Assembly: GCA_002841355.1 (NCBI GenBank)
Contig: PHFB01000001.1
Span: 1-64,000, forward strand
Direction of reading: 5' to 3'
From: Actinobacteria bacterium HGW-Actinobacteria-1
GTDB lineage: Bacteria > Actinomycetota > Coriobacteriia > Anaerosomatales > Anaerosomataceae
DNA length: 64,000 nt
The notes below the pieces were generated by a model. The model had not been told where the DNA came from, searched no databases, and saw only the letters and a list, made by a program, of their open reading frames with translations. The first letter of the stretch is position 1; each line of letters opens with the position of its first letter. The translations under genes were made by a program, and so were the position numbers. Positions 16,890-26,658 of this stretch are shown here, one piece after another.

Positions 16890-17594
16890 ATGCGCAGCCG
16901 TTCGATCCTCTGGAGTTTCAACTACGCGATCGAGGGCATCGTCTACGCGCTGCGAACGCAGCGCAACATGCGGATTCACGTGGCGGCCGCGACGATCGTA
17001 CTTGTTGCCGCGCTCTTCTTCAGGGTCAGCAGGCTCGAGTTCCTTGCGCTCATCCTCACGATCTCGTTCGTGATCGGCACCGAGCTTGTGAACACCGCCA
17101 TTGAGGCGACGATCGATGTCGCCACGCAGAGCTTCGATCCGTTCGCGAAGATCGCGAAGGACGTTGCCGCGGGCGCGGTGTTCGTCAGTGCGGTGTGCGC
17201 GATGGTCACCGGCTACGTCGTTTTCTTCGGCCGGCTGGCGAACGTCGCGACCACACTGCTCGTTCGCGTGCGTCAGACGCCCTCGCACATCACGGTTGTA
17301 GCGCTCGTGCTCGCGGCGTTCGCCGTCCTCGTGGCGAAGGCCCTGCGTCACGAGGGCGGGACGTGGCTTCGCGGCGGATGGCCGTCGGGGCATACGGCGC
17401 TCGCAACCGCGGGTGCCGCGGCGATCGCATACACCACGGGGAATGCAGGTGCTGGCGTCATCGGCCTCTTCATTGCGGCGCTCGTTGCGCAAAGCCGTGT
17501 GGAGTCAGAAACGCATACGGTGTGGCAGGTCATTTGGGGCGGCGTGCTTGGCTTCCTCATCACGACGGCCATCTTTCAGGTATTCTGGTTCTAG
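16890..17594 (+). CDS. Diacylglycerol/undecaprenol kinase fused to a PAP2-like domain
   Basis: A 234-residue membrane protein with two parts. Residues 1-115 are a DgkA-type lipid kinase: SFNYAIEG near the start and the signature GTELVNTAIEATID with the catalytic Glu/Asn residues. Residues about 130-234 resemble a PAP2 phosphatase: WPSGHTALATAG (P165, S166, G167, H168) and an SR-x5-H block (SRVESETH). The usual K-x6-RP first PAP2 motif is not clear, and the residue four after the final His is Gln instead of Asp, so the phosphatase activity is uncertain. A kinase plus phosphatase for undecaprenyl phosphate would tune the carrier lipid used by peptidoglycan and by the polysaccharide locus further downstream. 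Confidence 0.85.
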   Translation: MRSRSILWSFNYAIEGIVYALRTQRNMRIHVAAATIVLVAALFFRVSRLEFLALILTISFVIGTELVNTAIEATIDVATQSFDPFAKIAKDVAAGAVFVSAVCAMVTGYVVFFGRLANVATTLLVRVRQTPSHITVVALVLAAFAVLVAKALRHEGGTWLRGGWPSGHTALATAGAAAIAYTTGNAGAGVIGLFIAALVAQSRVESETHTVWQVIWGGVLGFLITTAIFQVFWF

Positions 17595-17624
17595 TCGTAC
17601 CAGGGAGGGCCTGAACAGGACCCG

Positions 17625-18914
17625 ATGATCGCACTTATTCTTGTCTCCGAAGTCATTCTGCTCGCGTTGCTCATCGCGGCGCTGGGCGTGCTCACCGCCG
17701 CCGAGGCCGCCGTTCCGCATATCTCGCGCGGGCGTTCTCGGCGACTCGTGGAGAGCGAGCGGCGTGGGGCGCCAGCACTTGACACGCTGCTCGAGCATCC
17801 GGGTCGCCTCGTGGCTGCCACGGCGCTGGTGCGCTCGCTTGCGTATGTCATCGCATCGGCAAGCCTCGGGTGGGTGCTGCTTAATCTCACCGAATTGCCG
17901 CACGTCTGGCTCACGCTGCTCATTGGCGCGGTGCTTGGCATGCTCATCATGTTCGCGTTCGCTGAGGCGCTTCCCCGTACGCTCGCAGTTCACAATCCCG
18001 AGCGCGTTGCGCTCTCCTCGGCACCGCTGGCCACTCCGCTATCCCGCGTGCTTTACCCCGTCGCACGCGGGCTTGGCGCAGGATGGACGTCGCTGGTGGG
18101 GTTGGTTTCCGAGGAACATGTCACGGATGGCTGGGTGACTCCCGACGAGTTGCGCAGCGTGTCGGGGAATGACGACGACGAAGCCGCCAGAGATGAGACC
18201 GAAGAGGCCATCATCGACGCCGTTGCTGACTTCACGAGCAAGATCGTCCGTGAGGTCATGGTCCCGAGAACCGACATGGTGTGCCTTGAGGACACCGCGA
18301 CGGTCGGCGACGCGCTCGACCTCATCGAGGAGTCCGGAGTGTCTCGGCTGCCGGTGTACCACGACACGGTGGATGACATACTGGGCGTCCTGTATGCGAA
18401 GGACCTGCTGATCTTCCTCGGGCGGGGGAGCTACGACATGCAGCTCGCCAAGATCGCCCGAGAGCCGTACTTCGTGCCCGAGACCAAGCCGGTCGAGGAA
18501 CTGCTCATGGAGATGCGCAGCAAGACGCACATCGCCATCGTGGCGGACGAGTACGGCGGCACAGCAGGTCTCGTTACCATCGAGGATCTGCTCGAGGAGA
18601 TCGTGGGCGAGATCTTCGACGAGTACGACGTTGCCGAGCAAATGATGGTCGACCTTGGCGATGGGCGTATCCTGATAGATGGACGCACACCGATCGACGA
18701 TCTCAACACCGTCTTCGGCACGAGCGTCGAGCTTGAGGCGGACTCGGTCGGCGGGCTCTTCATCGAGATCGCCGGTCACATACCCGATGCGGGCGAGTCC
18801 ATCGAGATCGAAGGATTGCGCATCACAGCACGAGACGTTGAAGGAAACCGCATCCGACAGGTAGTCGTCGAGCCGGCGACTGCATCGATCGAGAAAGGGG
18901 CCGAGGATGACTAA
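17625..18914 (+). CDS. CNNM/HlyC-CorC family membrane protein with CBS pair
   Basis: A 429-residue protein. The N-terminal DUF21/CNNM region has hydrophobic segments at about 1-25, 65-90 and 95-120. A CBS-domain pair follows (about 200-330, beginning VREVMVPRTDMVCLED and including GVSRLPVYHDT and HIAIVADEYGGTAGLVT). The C-terminal CorC_HlyC domain (about 345-420) contains DGRTPIDDLN. Members are linked to Mg2+/Co2+ export or resistance; 'hemolysin' is a historic label. The ATG follows an AGGGAGG-type site. The 3' end overlaps cdd by 8 bases. Confidence 0.9.
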   Translation: MIALILVSEVILLALLIAALGVLTAAEAAVPHISRGRSRRLVESERRGAPALDTLLEHPGRLVAATALVRSLAYVIASASLGWVLLNLTELPHVWLTLLIGAVLGMLIMFAFAEALPRTLAVHNPERVALSSAPLATPLSRVLYPVARGLGAGWTSLVGLVSEEHVTDGWVTPDELRSVSGNDDDEAARDETEEAIIDAVADFTSKIVREVMVPRTDMVCLEDTATVGDALDLIEESGVSRLPVYHDTVDDILGVLYAKDLLIFLGRGSYDMQLAKIAREPYFVPETKPVEELLMEMRSKTHIAIVADEYGGTAGLVTIEDLLEEIVGEIFDEYDVAEQMMVDLGDGRILIDGRTPIDDLNTVFGTSVELEADSVGGLFIEIAGHIPDAGESIEIEGLRITARDVEGNRIRQVVVEPATASIEKGAEDD

Positions 18915-19338
18915 GGGCATCACGCAACCCGATCTTGCTTTGCTCGCATTCGCGCGTGAGATTCGCTCCAAGGCCTACGCACCGTACTCGGGATTCCGGG
19001 TAGGCGCCGCCATCTTCGCCGGCGGCGAGATCTTCCAGGGCGTGAACGTCGAGAACGCCGCGTATGGTTCCACCATCTGTGCCGAGCGTGCTGCCGCGTT
19101 GGCTGCTGTCACCGCCGGATTCACCGAGTTCGATGCGATCGCCGTGGTCGGCGACTCGGATGCCCCCACCGTTCCGTGTGGGGCGTGCCGCCAGTTCCTG
19201 GCGGAGTTCAATCCCGAGATGCGCGTCATCCTCGGCGGGAAGACCGACGCCGTCGAGGTCACGTCGCTTGACGTGCTGCTGCCGGACGCCTTCGTCCGCG
19301 GCTATCTCGATCAGGACGACGGCGAGGACGAAGAATGA
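18907..19338 (+). CDS. cdd: Cytidine deaminase
   Basis: A 143-residue homotetrameric-type cytidine deaminase that converts cytidine or deoxycytidine to uridine or deoxyuridine. The zinc site is complete: CAE in YGSTICAERAA (Cys ligand plus the catalytic Glu) and PCGACRQFLAEF (two Cys ligands). YAPYSGFRVGAA is the standard N-terminal motif. It overlaps corC at its 5' end and era at its 3' end by 4 bases, so it is translated as part of the operon. deoC, another nucleoside-salvage gene, lies two positions downstream. Confidence 0.96.
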   Translation: MTKGITQPDLALLAFAREIRSKAYAPYSGFRVGAAIFAGGEIFQGVNVENAAYGSTICAERAAALAAVTAGFTEFDAIAVVGDSDAPTVPCGACRQFLAEFNPEMRVILGGKTDAVEVTSLDVLLPDAFVRGYLDQDDGEDEE

Positions 19339-20249
19339 CGGCACCCGCATACGAGGTCGTCAAGAGCGGCTTCGTTGCGCTGGTCGGACGCCCGAACGCC
19401 GGCAAGTCCACGCTCGTGAACGCGCTCGTGGGCTCGAAGGTAGCGATCACCTCGAACACCCCTCAGACGACGCGGCACCGCCTTCGCGCGATCGTCGATC
19501 AGGAAGACGCCCAGATCGTCTTCGTCGACACTCCCGGGCTGCACAAGCCCGAGGACGCGCTTGGCGAGGAGCTCAACAAGTCCAGCATGATGGCGCTCGC
19601 CGACGTCGACGTGGCGTGCCTCGTCATCGATGTCTCGGCGCAGATCGGACCTGGAGACCGGTGGGTCGCGCATCGCGTTGCCGAGGCGAAGGCCGCGCGG
19701 GTGCTCATCCTCACCAAGGCCGACATCGCAAGGCCTGAAGAGGTCGAGAAGCAGCTTGCGGTCGCGAGCGGTCTCGGGAAGTTCGACGAGGTCGTGATCT
19801 GCTCGGCACGCGAGGGCTTCAACCTCGACGGCGTCATCGCTGCCGTGAAGGCGCATCTGCCGGACGGTCCGCGGTACTTCCCGCGTGACATGCCCACCGA
19901 CCAGCCCGTGGAGGTCATGCTCGCCGAGTTCATCCGCGAGCGCATCCTGCACAACACCCGCGACGAAGTGCCGCATGCGGTGGGCGTGGCGATCGATGAC
20001 ATGACGTACAACAAGAAGTCAGATACGACCACTATCATGGCGGTCATCTACGTGGAGCGTGAGTCGCAGAAGGGCATCATCGTCGGCAAGGGCGGGGAGA
20101 TGATCCGAAAGATCGGAACCGACGCCCGGGTCGACCTTGAGCGCCTGCTTGGCACGAAGGTGTACCTCGACCTCCGCGTGAAGCTCAAGAAGGACTGGCG
20201 ACGCGACGCCTCGCAGATCAAACGGTTCGGATATGGAGAGGGGCGCTAG
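19335..20249 (+). CDS. era: GTPase Era
   Basis: A 304-residue essential GTPase for 30S assembly. G1 is GRPNAGKSTLVN, the switch motif is TPQTTRHR, G3 is DTPGL and G4 is TKAD (usually NKxD; the Thr is a tolerated variation). The C-terminal KH domain has the ESQKGIIVGKGGEMI signature that binds the 3' end of 16S rRNA, followed by VKKDW-like VKLKKDWRRD. It starts in a 4-base overlap with cdd and stops immediately before deoC. Confidence 0.97.
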   Translation: MTAPAYEVVKSGFVALVGRPNAGKSTLVNALVGSKVAITSNTPQTTRHRLRAIVDQEDAQIVFVDTPGLHKPEDALGEELNKSSMMALADVDVACLVIDVSAQIGPGDRWVAHRVAEAKAARVLILTKADIARPEEVEKQLAVASGLGKFDEVVICSAREGFNLDGVIAAVKAHLPDGPRYFPRDMPTDQPVEVMLAEFIRERILHNTRDEVPHAVGVAIDDMTYNKKSDTTTIMAVIYVERESQKGIIVGKGGEMIRKIGTDARVDLERLLGTKVYLDLRVKLKKDWRRDASQIKRFGYGEGR

Positions 20250-20942
20250 ATGGCTATCGACCGGGCAACGCTTGCCGGCTCCATCGATCAAACGCTGCTG
20301 AAGCCGACGGTCGGGTTCAAGGCTGCGGCCGAGTGGATCCAGAACAGCGCAGAGCGCGGGTTCGCATCGCTGTGCGTCTCGCCGTTCCTCGTGCCCGTTA
20401 CATCGCAGATCCTCGCCGGCACCGGCACGAAGGTGTGCTCGGTGTGCGGCTTCCCGCTGGGGTACTCCATGACCGAGACGAAGGCCGATGAGGCGACCCA
20501 GCTCGTGAAGCTCGGGTGTCACGAGGTCGACATGGTCATGAACATCGCCGCGCTTATCGAGGCGGAGGATGCGTTCGTGAAAGATGACATCGCGGCGGTG
20601 GTGGAAGCGGTGCGCGAGGCGTCTGATGGCTCGGCGATCGTGAAGGTGATCCTCGAGACAGGCTTCCTCGATGCCGAGCAGATCGTTCGCGCAAGTCGCA
20701 TCGCCGTGACTGCGGGTGCCGATTTCGTGAAGACCTCGACGGGCTTCGGGCCGCGGGGCGCTTCGATCGAAGACGTCGCTTCCATGCGTGCCACGGTCGG
20801 TGCCGGCATCGGCGTGAAGGCTGCGGGCGGCATCCGCGACCTGGAGACCGCGCTCGCGATGCTCGAGGCCGGTGCCAGCCGCATCGGTTCCTCGGCGGGT
20901 ATCGAGATCCTCGAGGCTTTTGACGCGCGGAGCGGCGCGTAG
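20250..20942 (+). CDS. deoC: Deoxyribose-phosphate aldolase
   Basis: A 230-residue class I aldolase that splits 2-deoxyribose-5-phosphate into glyceraldehyde-3-phosphate and acetaldehyde. It has the DQTLLKPT N-terminal motif, the Schiff-base lysine in FVKTSTGF and the second catalytic lysine in GVKAAGGIRD. The product acetaldehyde is a conceivable substrate for the aldehyde oxidoreductase at 32003, though the two are not co-transcribed. The ATG directly follows the era stop codon. Confidence 0.96.
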   Translation: MAIDRATLAGSIDQTLLKPTVGFKAAAEWIQNSAERGFASLCVSPFLVPVTSQILAGTGTKVCSVCGFPLGYSMTETKADEATQLVKLGCHEVDMVMNIAALIEAEDAFVKDDIAAVVEAVREASDGSAIVKVILETGFLDAEQIVRASRIAVTAGADFVKTSTGFGPRGASIEDVASMRATVGAGIGVKAAGGIRDLETALAMLEAGASRIGSSAGIEILEAFDARSGA

Positions 20943-20946
20943 GCCC

Positions 20947-21699
20947 GTGGCCGCCACGTACCGCGTGCGGGCGCTCGCGCTTCGCAAGACCAAGCTCGGC
21001 GAGTCCGACCTCATCGTGACGCTCCTTGCCGCTGACGGCTGCCAGATTCGCGCCGTCGCGAAGGGTGCGCGCAAGACGAAGTCCCGCTTCGGTGCCCGGC
21101 TCGAGCCATTCTCGGTGGCGGACCTCATGCTCTCGCCCGGGCGCTCGCTCGAGATCGTCACGGAGGCCGAGACCGTCACCAGTCACGACGCGCTCAGAAG
21201 CGACTACGATCGCCTTAGGGCGGCATCCGTCATCGCCGACTTCCTCGACAAGGTCTCGGTGGAGTGCCAGGCCGAGGAGCGCCTCTTCGCGCTCGCAACC
21301 GCCACGCTCGACGCCATCGAGGTCTCCGAGATCGCCGATCTGCGCTCGCTCGTGGTCGCGTTCCTCGTGAAGGGGATGGCGATGCAGGGATACCGGCCGC
21401 AGCTTGCCGCGTGCGCGTGCTGCGCGTCGGCGACCGACCCGGGCGACGTGCGCTTCTCGCTTGCCGCCGGAGGCGTCGTCTGCCTCGCGTGCGCAGGTGC
21501 AGATCTCTCGGTGGTGCCGGTTGCATCAGACGTGCCGGTCGTGATGGATGCGCTCATCCGCACCAGGCTCGCCGACATCTCCGAACTCGGCGTGCCCGAG
21601 GCCGCGATGAACGACACGTTCCGCCTGGTGAAGGCGTTCGTGTCGTATCACCTGCCAGCTCGTATGAAGGCGCTCGACGCGTACCTGCGCGAAGGGTAG
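20947..21699 (+). CDS. recO: DNA repair protein RecO
   Basis: A 250-residue recombination mediator that helps load RecA on SSB-coated DNA with RecF/RecR. The N-terminal OB fold contains ALRKTKLGESDLIVTLL and the basic AKGARKTKSRFGARLEPF motif. The C-terminal part carries a four-cysteine zinc site (CACC and CLAC). GTG 20947 lies four bases after the deoC stop; a longer reading from 20872 overlaps deoC and was rejected. It is the last gene of the hrcA-to-recO run and converges on the minus-strand gene at 21709. Confidence 0.93.
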   Translation: MAATYRVRALALRKTKLGESDLIVTLLAADGCQIRAVAKGARKTKSRFGARLEPFSVADLMLSPGRSLEIVTEAETVTSHDALRSDYDRLRAASVIADFLDKVSVECQAEERLFALATATLDAIEVSEIADLRSLVVAFLVKGMAMQGYRPQLAACACCASATDPGDVRFSLAAGGVVCLACAGADLSVVPVASDVPVVMDALIRTRLADISELGVPEAAMNDTFRLVKAFVSYHLPARMKALDAYLREG

Positions 21700-21708
21700 G
21701 GCTCCGGT

Positions 21709-22605
21709 CTAGTACGTCCCTGCCGCGACCGACTTCTTCGCCTTGTCCCAGATCGTCTTGGCGGGCGTCGCGCGGCTCTCAAAGTGGCCGTACGTACCGT
21801 TCACCGCGCTCCAGAGGGTGGTCTCGGCGGTGTTGAGGAGCAGGGAAAGCTCAACGAGCTTGTCCCGCTGGTCGTTCATCTTGTCGATTTGAGCGTTGTA
21901 GCCGTTCACGCTGCCCTTGGTGCCGAGAACCGCGAGGTCGTACTGCATCGTTCCGAGCTTCACGCCGCAGTCGGCGTACTCGTTCACACCGGCGATCGTG
22001 CTCGAGTCGTAGAGCTTGCCTGCCTTGGTGAGCTTCGACTTTATCGACTTGTACGATGTTTGGACCGCCTGAGCCTTGGTCTTGGCGGTGGACCACTTCT
22101 CGTGGTTGCAGGCGTCGATAGCGTCACTGATCGCATCGATCGCGACGTCCTCGTCATCCCGGCATGTGATGAGGATGTCGTACGCCTCGCTCACCGGCTT
22201 GGTGTCCTCGACGCCTTTGCTGCACTCATCCAGGCACGTGAAGAGTTCATCGCACACGGCCACGTAAGACTTGGAGAGGTCTGCCGAGGGGATCTCGGCC
22301 GCCTCTTTGCGGGTGTCGGCAACAAGCTTGCGAATGCCGTCGATGTCGTCCGTGGTGAGGCCAAGCATCGTGTCGATGCTCGTTCCGGAACCGCCTGACG
22401 CTGCTTCCCATGCCTTGTCTCTCGAAGCGAGGCGAGTCCAGATCTCCTCAAGCTTCTCGTCGACCGCGCGCGACTGCGTAACGACCGCGGCGCGCCGGTC
22501 CTGCTCGTTGCCCTTCTGGGCGACACGATACGCGGCGTATCCAACACCACTCGCCGCAAGCACGAGCACACCTACGAGCGCGCCGACAAGCACCTTCTTG
22601 TTCAC
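21709..22605 (-). CDS. Membrane-anchored protein of unknown function
   Basis: A 298-residue protein I do not recognise. GTG 22605 is chosen because GGGGGAGG lies just upstream and the first residues (VNKK) lead straight into one hydrophobic segment (VLVGALVGVLVLAASGVGYAAY). The remainder is soluble, alpha-helical in character and rich in Lys, Asp, Ala and Ser, with scattered cysteines. No catalytic motif is visible. It is probably a signal-anchored extracytoplasmic helical protein. It lies alone on the minus strand between recO (convergent, 9-base gap) and glyQ (divergent). Confidence 0.75.
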   Translation of the reverse strand: MNKKVLVGALVGVLVLAASGVGYAAYRVAQKGNEQDRRAAVVTQSRAVDEKLEEIWTRLASRDKAWEAASGGSGTSIDTMLGLTTDDIDGIRKLVADTRKEAAEIPSADLSKSYVAVCDELFTCLDECSKGVEDTKPVSEAYDILITCRDDEDVAIDAISDAIDACNHEKWSTAKTKAQAVQTSYKSIKSKLTKAGKLYDSSTIAGVNEYADCGVKLGTMQYDLAVLGTKGSVNGYNAQIDKMNDQRDKLVELSLLLNTAETTLWSAVNGTYGHFESRATPAKTIWDKAKKSVAAGTY

Positions 22606-22772
22606 GTGACCTCCCCCGTATGGCCCGCAGTGCTCCCCCGACTGCGTCCGCCTGTGCAAGTGTAGCGGTCATCGGGGTTGGAAGGTAGGGCACTTCTCGC
22701 ACGCTGGGGTACACTATTCTGCACGCTATCGGCGTTGCGAAGTGACCGATTCCGAGTCAAGGGGTTCTGCAC

Positions 22773-23657
22773 ATGTCTGCACTCACGTTCCAGGACATGA
22801 TCCTGGCACTTTCCCGCTACTGGGCCGATCAGGGCTGTGTCGTTTTGCAGCCGTACGACATGGAGGTCGGCGCGGGTACGTTCCATCCTGCCACGACGCT
22901 TCGCTCACTCGGCCCGGACGCGTGGCGCACCGCATACGTGCAGCCCTCGCGTCGTCCTACTGACGGTCGCTACGGCGAGAACCCCAACCGTCTGCAGCAC
23001 TACTACCAGTACCAGGTGATCCTCAAGCCGAGTCCGGATGACGTGCTCGACCTGTACTTCGGCTCGCTTCGCGCCATCGGCATCGAACCCGCCGAGCACG
23101 ACATGCGCCTCGTGGAGGACGACTGGGAGTCGCCGACGCTTGGCGCGTGGGGTCTCGGGTGGGAAGTGTGGCTCAACGGCATGGAAGTCACGCAGTTCAC
23201 GTACTTCCAGCAGGTCGGCGGCATCGAGTGCCGTCCGATTCCCGCGGAGATCACGTACGGTCTCGAGCGACTCGCCATGTACATCCAGGGTGTGAACAGC
23301 GTCTACGACCTCACCTGGTCGGTCGGTCCCGACGGCCTCAAGTTCACCTACGGTGACGTCTTCTTGCGCAACGAGCAGCAGTACTCGGCGTACAACTTCG
23401 AGACCGCGAACGTCGAGATGCTCCTTGGCCTCTTCAACACCTACGAAGCTGAGTGCAAGCGCACGCTCGAGGCCGGCCTCGTGCTTCCGGCGTACGACTT
23501 CGTGCTCAAGTGCTCCCACGCTTTCAACCTGCTCGACGCGCGCGGCGCCATCGCGGTCACCGAGCGTACTGGCTACATCCTGCGTGTCCGCTCACTCGCC
23601 AAGGCTTGCTGCGAGGCGTACTACGCATTGGTGACCGAAGGGGGCGACGCCGAATGA
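22773..23657 (+). CDS. glyQ: Glycyl-tRNA synthetase alpha subunit
   Basis: A 294-residue catalytic subunit of the alpha2beta2 glycyl-tRNA synthetase. It opens with [31 protein letters not shown], cut here by family hallmark: the FQDMI and [10 protein letters not shown] blocks. [26 protein letters not shown]-type sequence follows (class II core). The subunit ends in a 4-base ATGA overlap with glyS. The two-subunit enzyme is not the form in mainstream Actinobacteria such as mycobacteria, which helps place the organism. No T-box leader is visible in the short upstream gap. Confidence 0.97.
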   Translation: MSALTFQDMILALSRYWADQGCVVLQPYDMEVGAGTFHPATTLRSLGPDAWRTAYVQPSRRPTDGRYGENPNRLQHYYQYQVILKPSPDDVLDLYFGSLRAIGIEPAEHDMRLVEDDWESPTLGAWGLGWEVWLNGMEVTQFTYFQQVGGIECRPIPAEITYGLERLAMYIQGVNSVYDLTWSVGPDGLKFTYGDVFLRNEQQYSAYNFETANVEMLLGLFNTYEAECKRTLEAGLVLPAYDFVLKCSHAFNLLDARGAIAVTERTGYILRVRSLAKACCEAYYALVTEGGDAE

Positions 23658-25726
23658 GCCGCGACCTCATCTTCGAGATCGGTTCCGAGGAGATTCCCTC
23701 GGCACCGCTGTATGCAGCGATCACGCAGATCAAGGAGCGCGCCGAGAAGGCGCTTGCCGATGCGCATCTGGAGTACGGCTCGATCGCGGTGTACGGCGCC
23801 CCTCGGCGTATCGCGCTTGTGGTCACCGACCTCGCCGAGCAGCAGGAAGACGTAACGCTTCGTCACAAGGGCCCGGCGGCGAAAGCGGCGTTCGACGCCG
23901 ACGGCAAGCCCACGAAGGCCGCCGAAGGGTTCGCGCGCGGCAAGGGCATCGACGTGGGCGACCTTGTGGTCGAGGACGTTGAGGGCGGCTCGTACGTCTT
24001 CGCCATCGTCGAGCGCAAGGGCATGCCTGCCTCGGCAGTGCTTCCCGAGATTCTGAGCGGCCTCGTCGGCGGGCTCGACTGGCCGAAGTCCATGCGGTGG
24101 GGAAGCGGCACCGCCAAGTTCATCCGTCCGGTCCGCTGGCTTGTGGCGCTCTTCGGCGACGAGGTCGTTCCGGTTGAGTACGCAGGTGTGACAGCCGGGC
24201 GCACGAGCATCGGCCACCGGTTCCTCGGTGGTCCGGTGGAGATACCCTCGGCAGGGGCGTACCTGGACTCGCTCGTGGGCGTGATGGTCATCGCGAACCA
24301 GGATGCTCGCGCAAGTGCGATCCGCGCGGGCGTGGAGCTTGCCGCCGCCGAGCGTGGCGGCACTGCGGTGATTCCCGAGAAGACCTTCGCCGAGGTCGTG
24401 AACCTCGTCGAGTGGCCGACCATTGGCGTGGGGCACTTCGACGAGGCGTTCCTCGACGTGCCGCGCGAAGTGCTGGAAGAGGCGATGGAGTCGCACCAGC
24501 GCTACTTCCCGATCGAGCGCGCCGACGGCGGACTTGCGCCGCACTTCATCGTGGTGCACAACGGCGACCCTGCGCGCACTGACGCGATCATCGCCGGTCA
24601 CGAGCGCGTGATCCGCGCGCGCCTCTCGGACGCATCGTTCTTCTACACCGAGGACCTCAAGCACCCGCTCGAGGCGTACGTCGAGCGGCTTGCCGCTATC
24701 GTCTTCCAGGAGAAGCTGGGGTCGCTCGGCGACAAGGTCGAGCGTATCGAGGCGCTGGCACGTGCGCTGGCCGCGGAGGCTGAGGCATCGCCTGACGAGG
24801 AAGCGTACGCGGTTCGCGCAGCGCACCTCGCGAAGGCCGACCTCGTCACCCACGCGGTCGTCGAGTTCACGTCACTCCAGGGCGTGATGGGTCGCTACTA
24901 CGCGCTTGCATCCGGCGAGGCCGAAGGCGTCGCCGATGCGATCGTCGACCACTACCGTCCGCGCTTCGCAGGCGACGCGGTTCCGCGTTCGCTTGCGGGC
25001 ATGCTCGTCTCGGCCGCCGACAAGCTCGACACGATCGCGGGCATCTTCGCGATCGGCCAGGCACCGACCGGCTCGGCAGACCCGTACGCGCTTCGCCGTT
25101 TCGCCATCGGCATCCTCACGATGATGGTCGACGGCGGCCTTGCGATCACACTTGATGAGTCTATCGCCGCCGCGCTCGCCGGCTACGTGGATGTGCTGCC
25201 CGAGATGGACGTCGAGAAGGTGGGCGCCGAGATCAAGGCGTTCTTCCTCGGCAGACTTGAGGGTATGCTGCGCGACCGCGGCAATGCGTACGACACCGTC
25301 GCCGCCGTCCTGGCGACCGCAGGCGACGATCCGGCCGATGCGCTGGCGCGCGCGGCAGCGCTCACCGGCGTGCGCGCCGAGGCCGATGCGATCGAGGACC
25401 TCTCGGTGGCATTCGCACGCGCACGCAACCTGAGCAAACCAGAGCTGGGCACGGCGGCGGACACGTCGCTCATGGGCGAGGTGGAGGCTGCGCTCGCCGG
25501 TGCGCTCGATACCGCCGAGGGTGCCGCGAAAGACGCGCTTGCGCGTGCCGACTACACCGCCGCACTTCGCGTGCTTGCCGAGCTTCGCCCGCAGATCGAC
25601 GCCTTCTTCGACGGCGTGCTCGTCATGGACCCGGATGAAGCCGTGCGCGCGATGCGCCTGCAGCTCCTCAACCGCTTCGTGGCGCTGTTCTCGGCGTTCG
25701 CTGACTTCGGAGCGCTGGCAGGCTGA
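23654..25726 (+). CDS. glyS: Glycyl-tRNA synthetase beta subunit
   Basis: A 690-residue beta subunit that provides tRNA recognition (HD-like and anticodon-binding domains). The N-terminus [16 protein letters not shown] and internal blocks [18 protein letters not shown] and [16 protein letters not shown] are family hallmarks. ATG 23654 overlaps the glyQ stop codon, and the stop overlaps the next start (25726), so glyQ, glyS and ppsR are translationally coupled. A longer upstream reading in this frame runs through glyQ and is rejected. Confidence 0.97.
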   Translation: MSRDLIFEIGSEEIPSAPLYAAITQIKERAEKALADAHLEYGSIAVYGAPRRIALVVTDLAEQQEDVTLRHKGPAAKAAFDADGKPTKAAEGFARGKGIDVGDLVVEDVEGGSYVFAIVERKGMPASAVLPEILSGLVGGLDWPKSMRWGSGTAKFIRPVRWLVALFGDEVVPVEYAGVTAGRTSIGHRFLGGPVEIPSAGAYLDSLVGVMVIANQDARASAIRAGVELAAAERGGTAVIPEKTFAEVVNLVEWPTIGVGHFDEAFLDVPREVLEEAMESHQRYFPIERADGGLAPHFIVVHNGDPARTDAIIAGHERVIRARLSDASFFYTEDLKHPLEAYVERLAAIVFQEKLGSLGDKVERIEALARALAAEAEASPDEEAYAVRAAHLAKADLVTHAVVEFTSLQGVMGRYYALASGEAEGVADAIVDHYRPRFAGDAVPRSLAGMLVSAADKLDTIAGIFAIGQAPTGSADPYALRRFAIGILTMMVDGGLAITLDESIAAALAGYVDVLPEMDVEKVGAEIKAFFLGRLEGMLRDRGNAYDTVAAVLATAGDDPADALARAAALTGVRAEADAIEDLSVAFARARNLSKPELGTAADTSLMGEVEAALAGALDTAEGAAKDALARADYTAALRVLAELRPQIDAFFDGVLVMDPDEAVRAMRLQLLNRFVALFSAFADFGALAG

Positions 25727-26541
25727 TGGCGACGCAGACGCTCACGATCCACGTCCTCTCGGACTCGCTTGGCGAGACGGGGGAGACCGTCGCGCGCGCT
25801 GCGTCCGCGCAATTCGATTCCGAGGCGTTCCGCATCGAGCGGTTGCCGAAGGTCTCTACCGCCGAGGAGCTCCGTGCCGAGGTGAAGGCGCACTGCGGGA
25901 CGCACTGCATCTTCTTCTACACGTTCGTGAACGAGGAACTGCGCGTAGAGATGGGCAAGCTTGCGATGGGCGGTGTGAACGCCGTGGACCTGCTCGGGCC
26001 CGCCGTCGACGTGCTCATGCGCGCAAGCGGCTATGCGCCCACCGGTGAGGCGGGGGCGATCCGCCGCACTGACCAGGACTACTTCGACCGCATCGAGGCG
26101 ATGGAGTTCGCGGTCCGTCACGACGATGGACGGAACACCGAGGGTCTGCAGGAAGCCGATATCGTCCTTGTGGGCGTCTCGCGCACGAGCAAGACGCCGC
26201 TTTCGATGTACCTCGCGTTCAAGGGATTCCGCGTGGCGAATGTGCCGCTAGCGCCCGGAGTCTCGGCCCCGCACGAGCTCTTCGAACTCGACCCGCGTCG
26301 CGTCTTCGGGCTCATCACCTCGGTGGACATCCTCATGGAGATCCGAACGGCCAGGATGTCGGAGCTGGGCGGCTGGGTGCCCGGCTATGCAGAGCGCGAG
26401 GCCATCGAACGCGAACTCGAGGAGGCGCGTGCCGTGATGCGCCGGATCGGGTGTATCGTCGTGCATACGGACGATCGTGCAATCGAAGAGACCGCACGCG
26501 AGATCACGGCGCATCTTGAGGGGTACGAGACGCAGGACTGA
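25726..26541 (+). CDS. ppsR: PPDK regulatory protein (bifunctional kinase/pyrophosphorylase)
   Basis: A 271-residue DUF299 protein. It phosphorylates (ADP-dependent) a Thr next to the catalytic His of pyruvate phosphate dikinase, inactivating it, and reverses this by Pi-dependent dephosphorylation. The P-loop-like GVSRTSKTPLSMYLA (about residue 146 on) and the N-terminal HVLSDSLGETGE are typical. It lies between glyS and ppdK; a regulator directly ahead of its target enzyme supports the PPDK (not PEP synthase) version. The start overlaps the glyS stop codon. A 117-base gap separates it from ppdK. Confidence 0.94.
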   Translation: MATQTLTIHVLSDSLGETGETVARAASAQFDSEAFRIERLPKVSTAEELRAEVKAHCGTHCIFFYTFVNEELRVEMGKLAMGGVNAVDLLGPAVDVLMRASGYAPTGEAGAIRRTDQDYFDRIEAMEFAVRHDDGRNTEGLQEADIVLVGVSRTSKTPLSMYLAFKGFRVANVPLAPGVSAPHELFELDPRRVFGLITSVDILMEIRTARMSELGGWVPGYAEREAIERELEEARAVMRRIGCIVVHTDDRAIEETAREITAHLEGYETQD

Positions 26542-26658
26542 AGCGCTCCGTCCGTCCGTCTGGCCCGCTTGTGCAACCGTCAACCAGAACGCGTGTCCCG
26601 ATGCGCGATGTTTACGCTATCATGCTCTGGTCAGTCGCCGGTGTGAGGGAGAATTGTC

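Noticed and set aside
22660-22772. T-box leader for glyQS
   Set aside because: The gap is only 113-167 bases, and no T-box sequence or terminator/antiterminator pair is visible.
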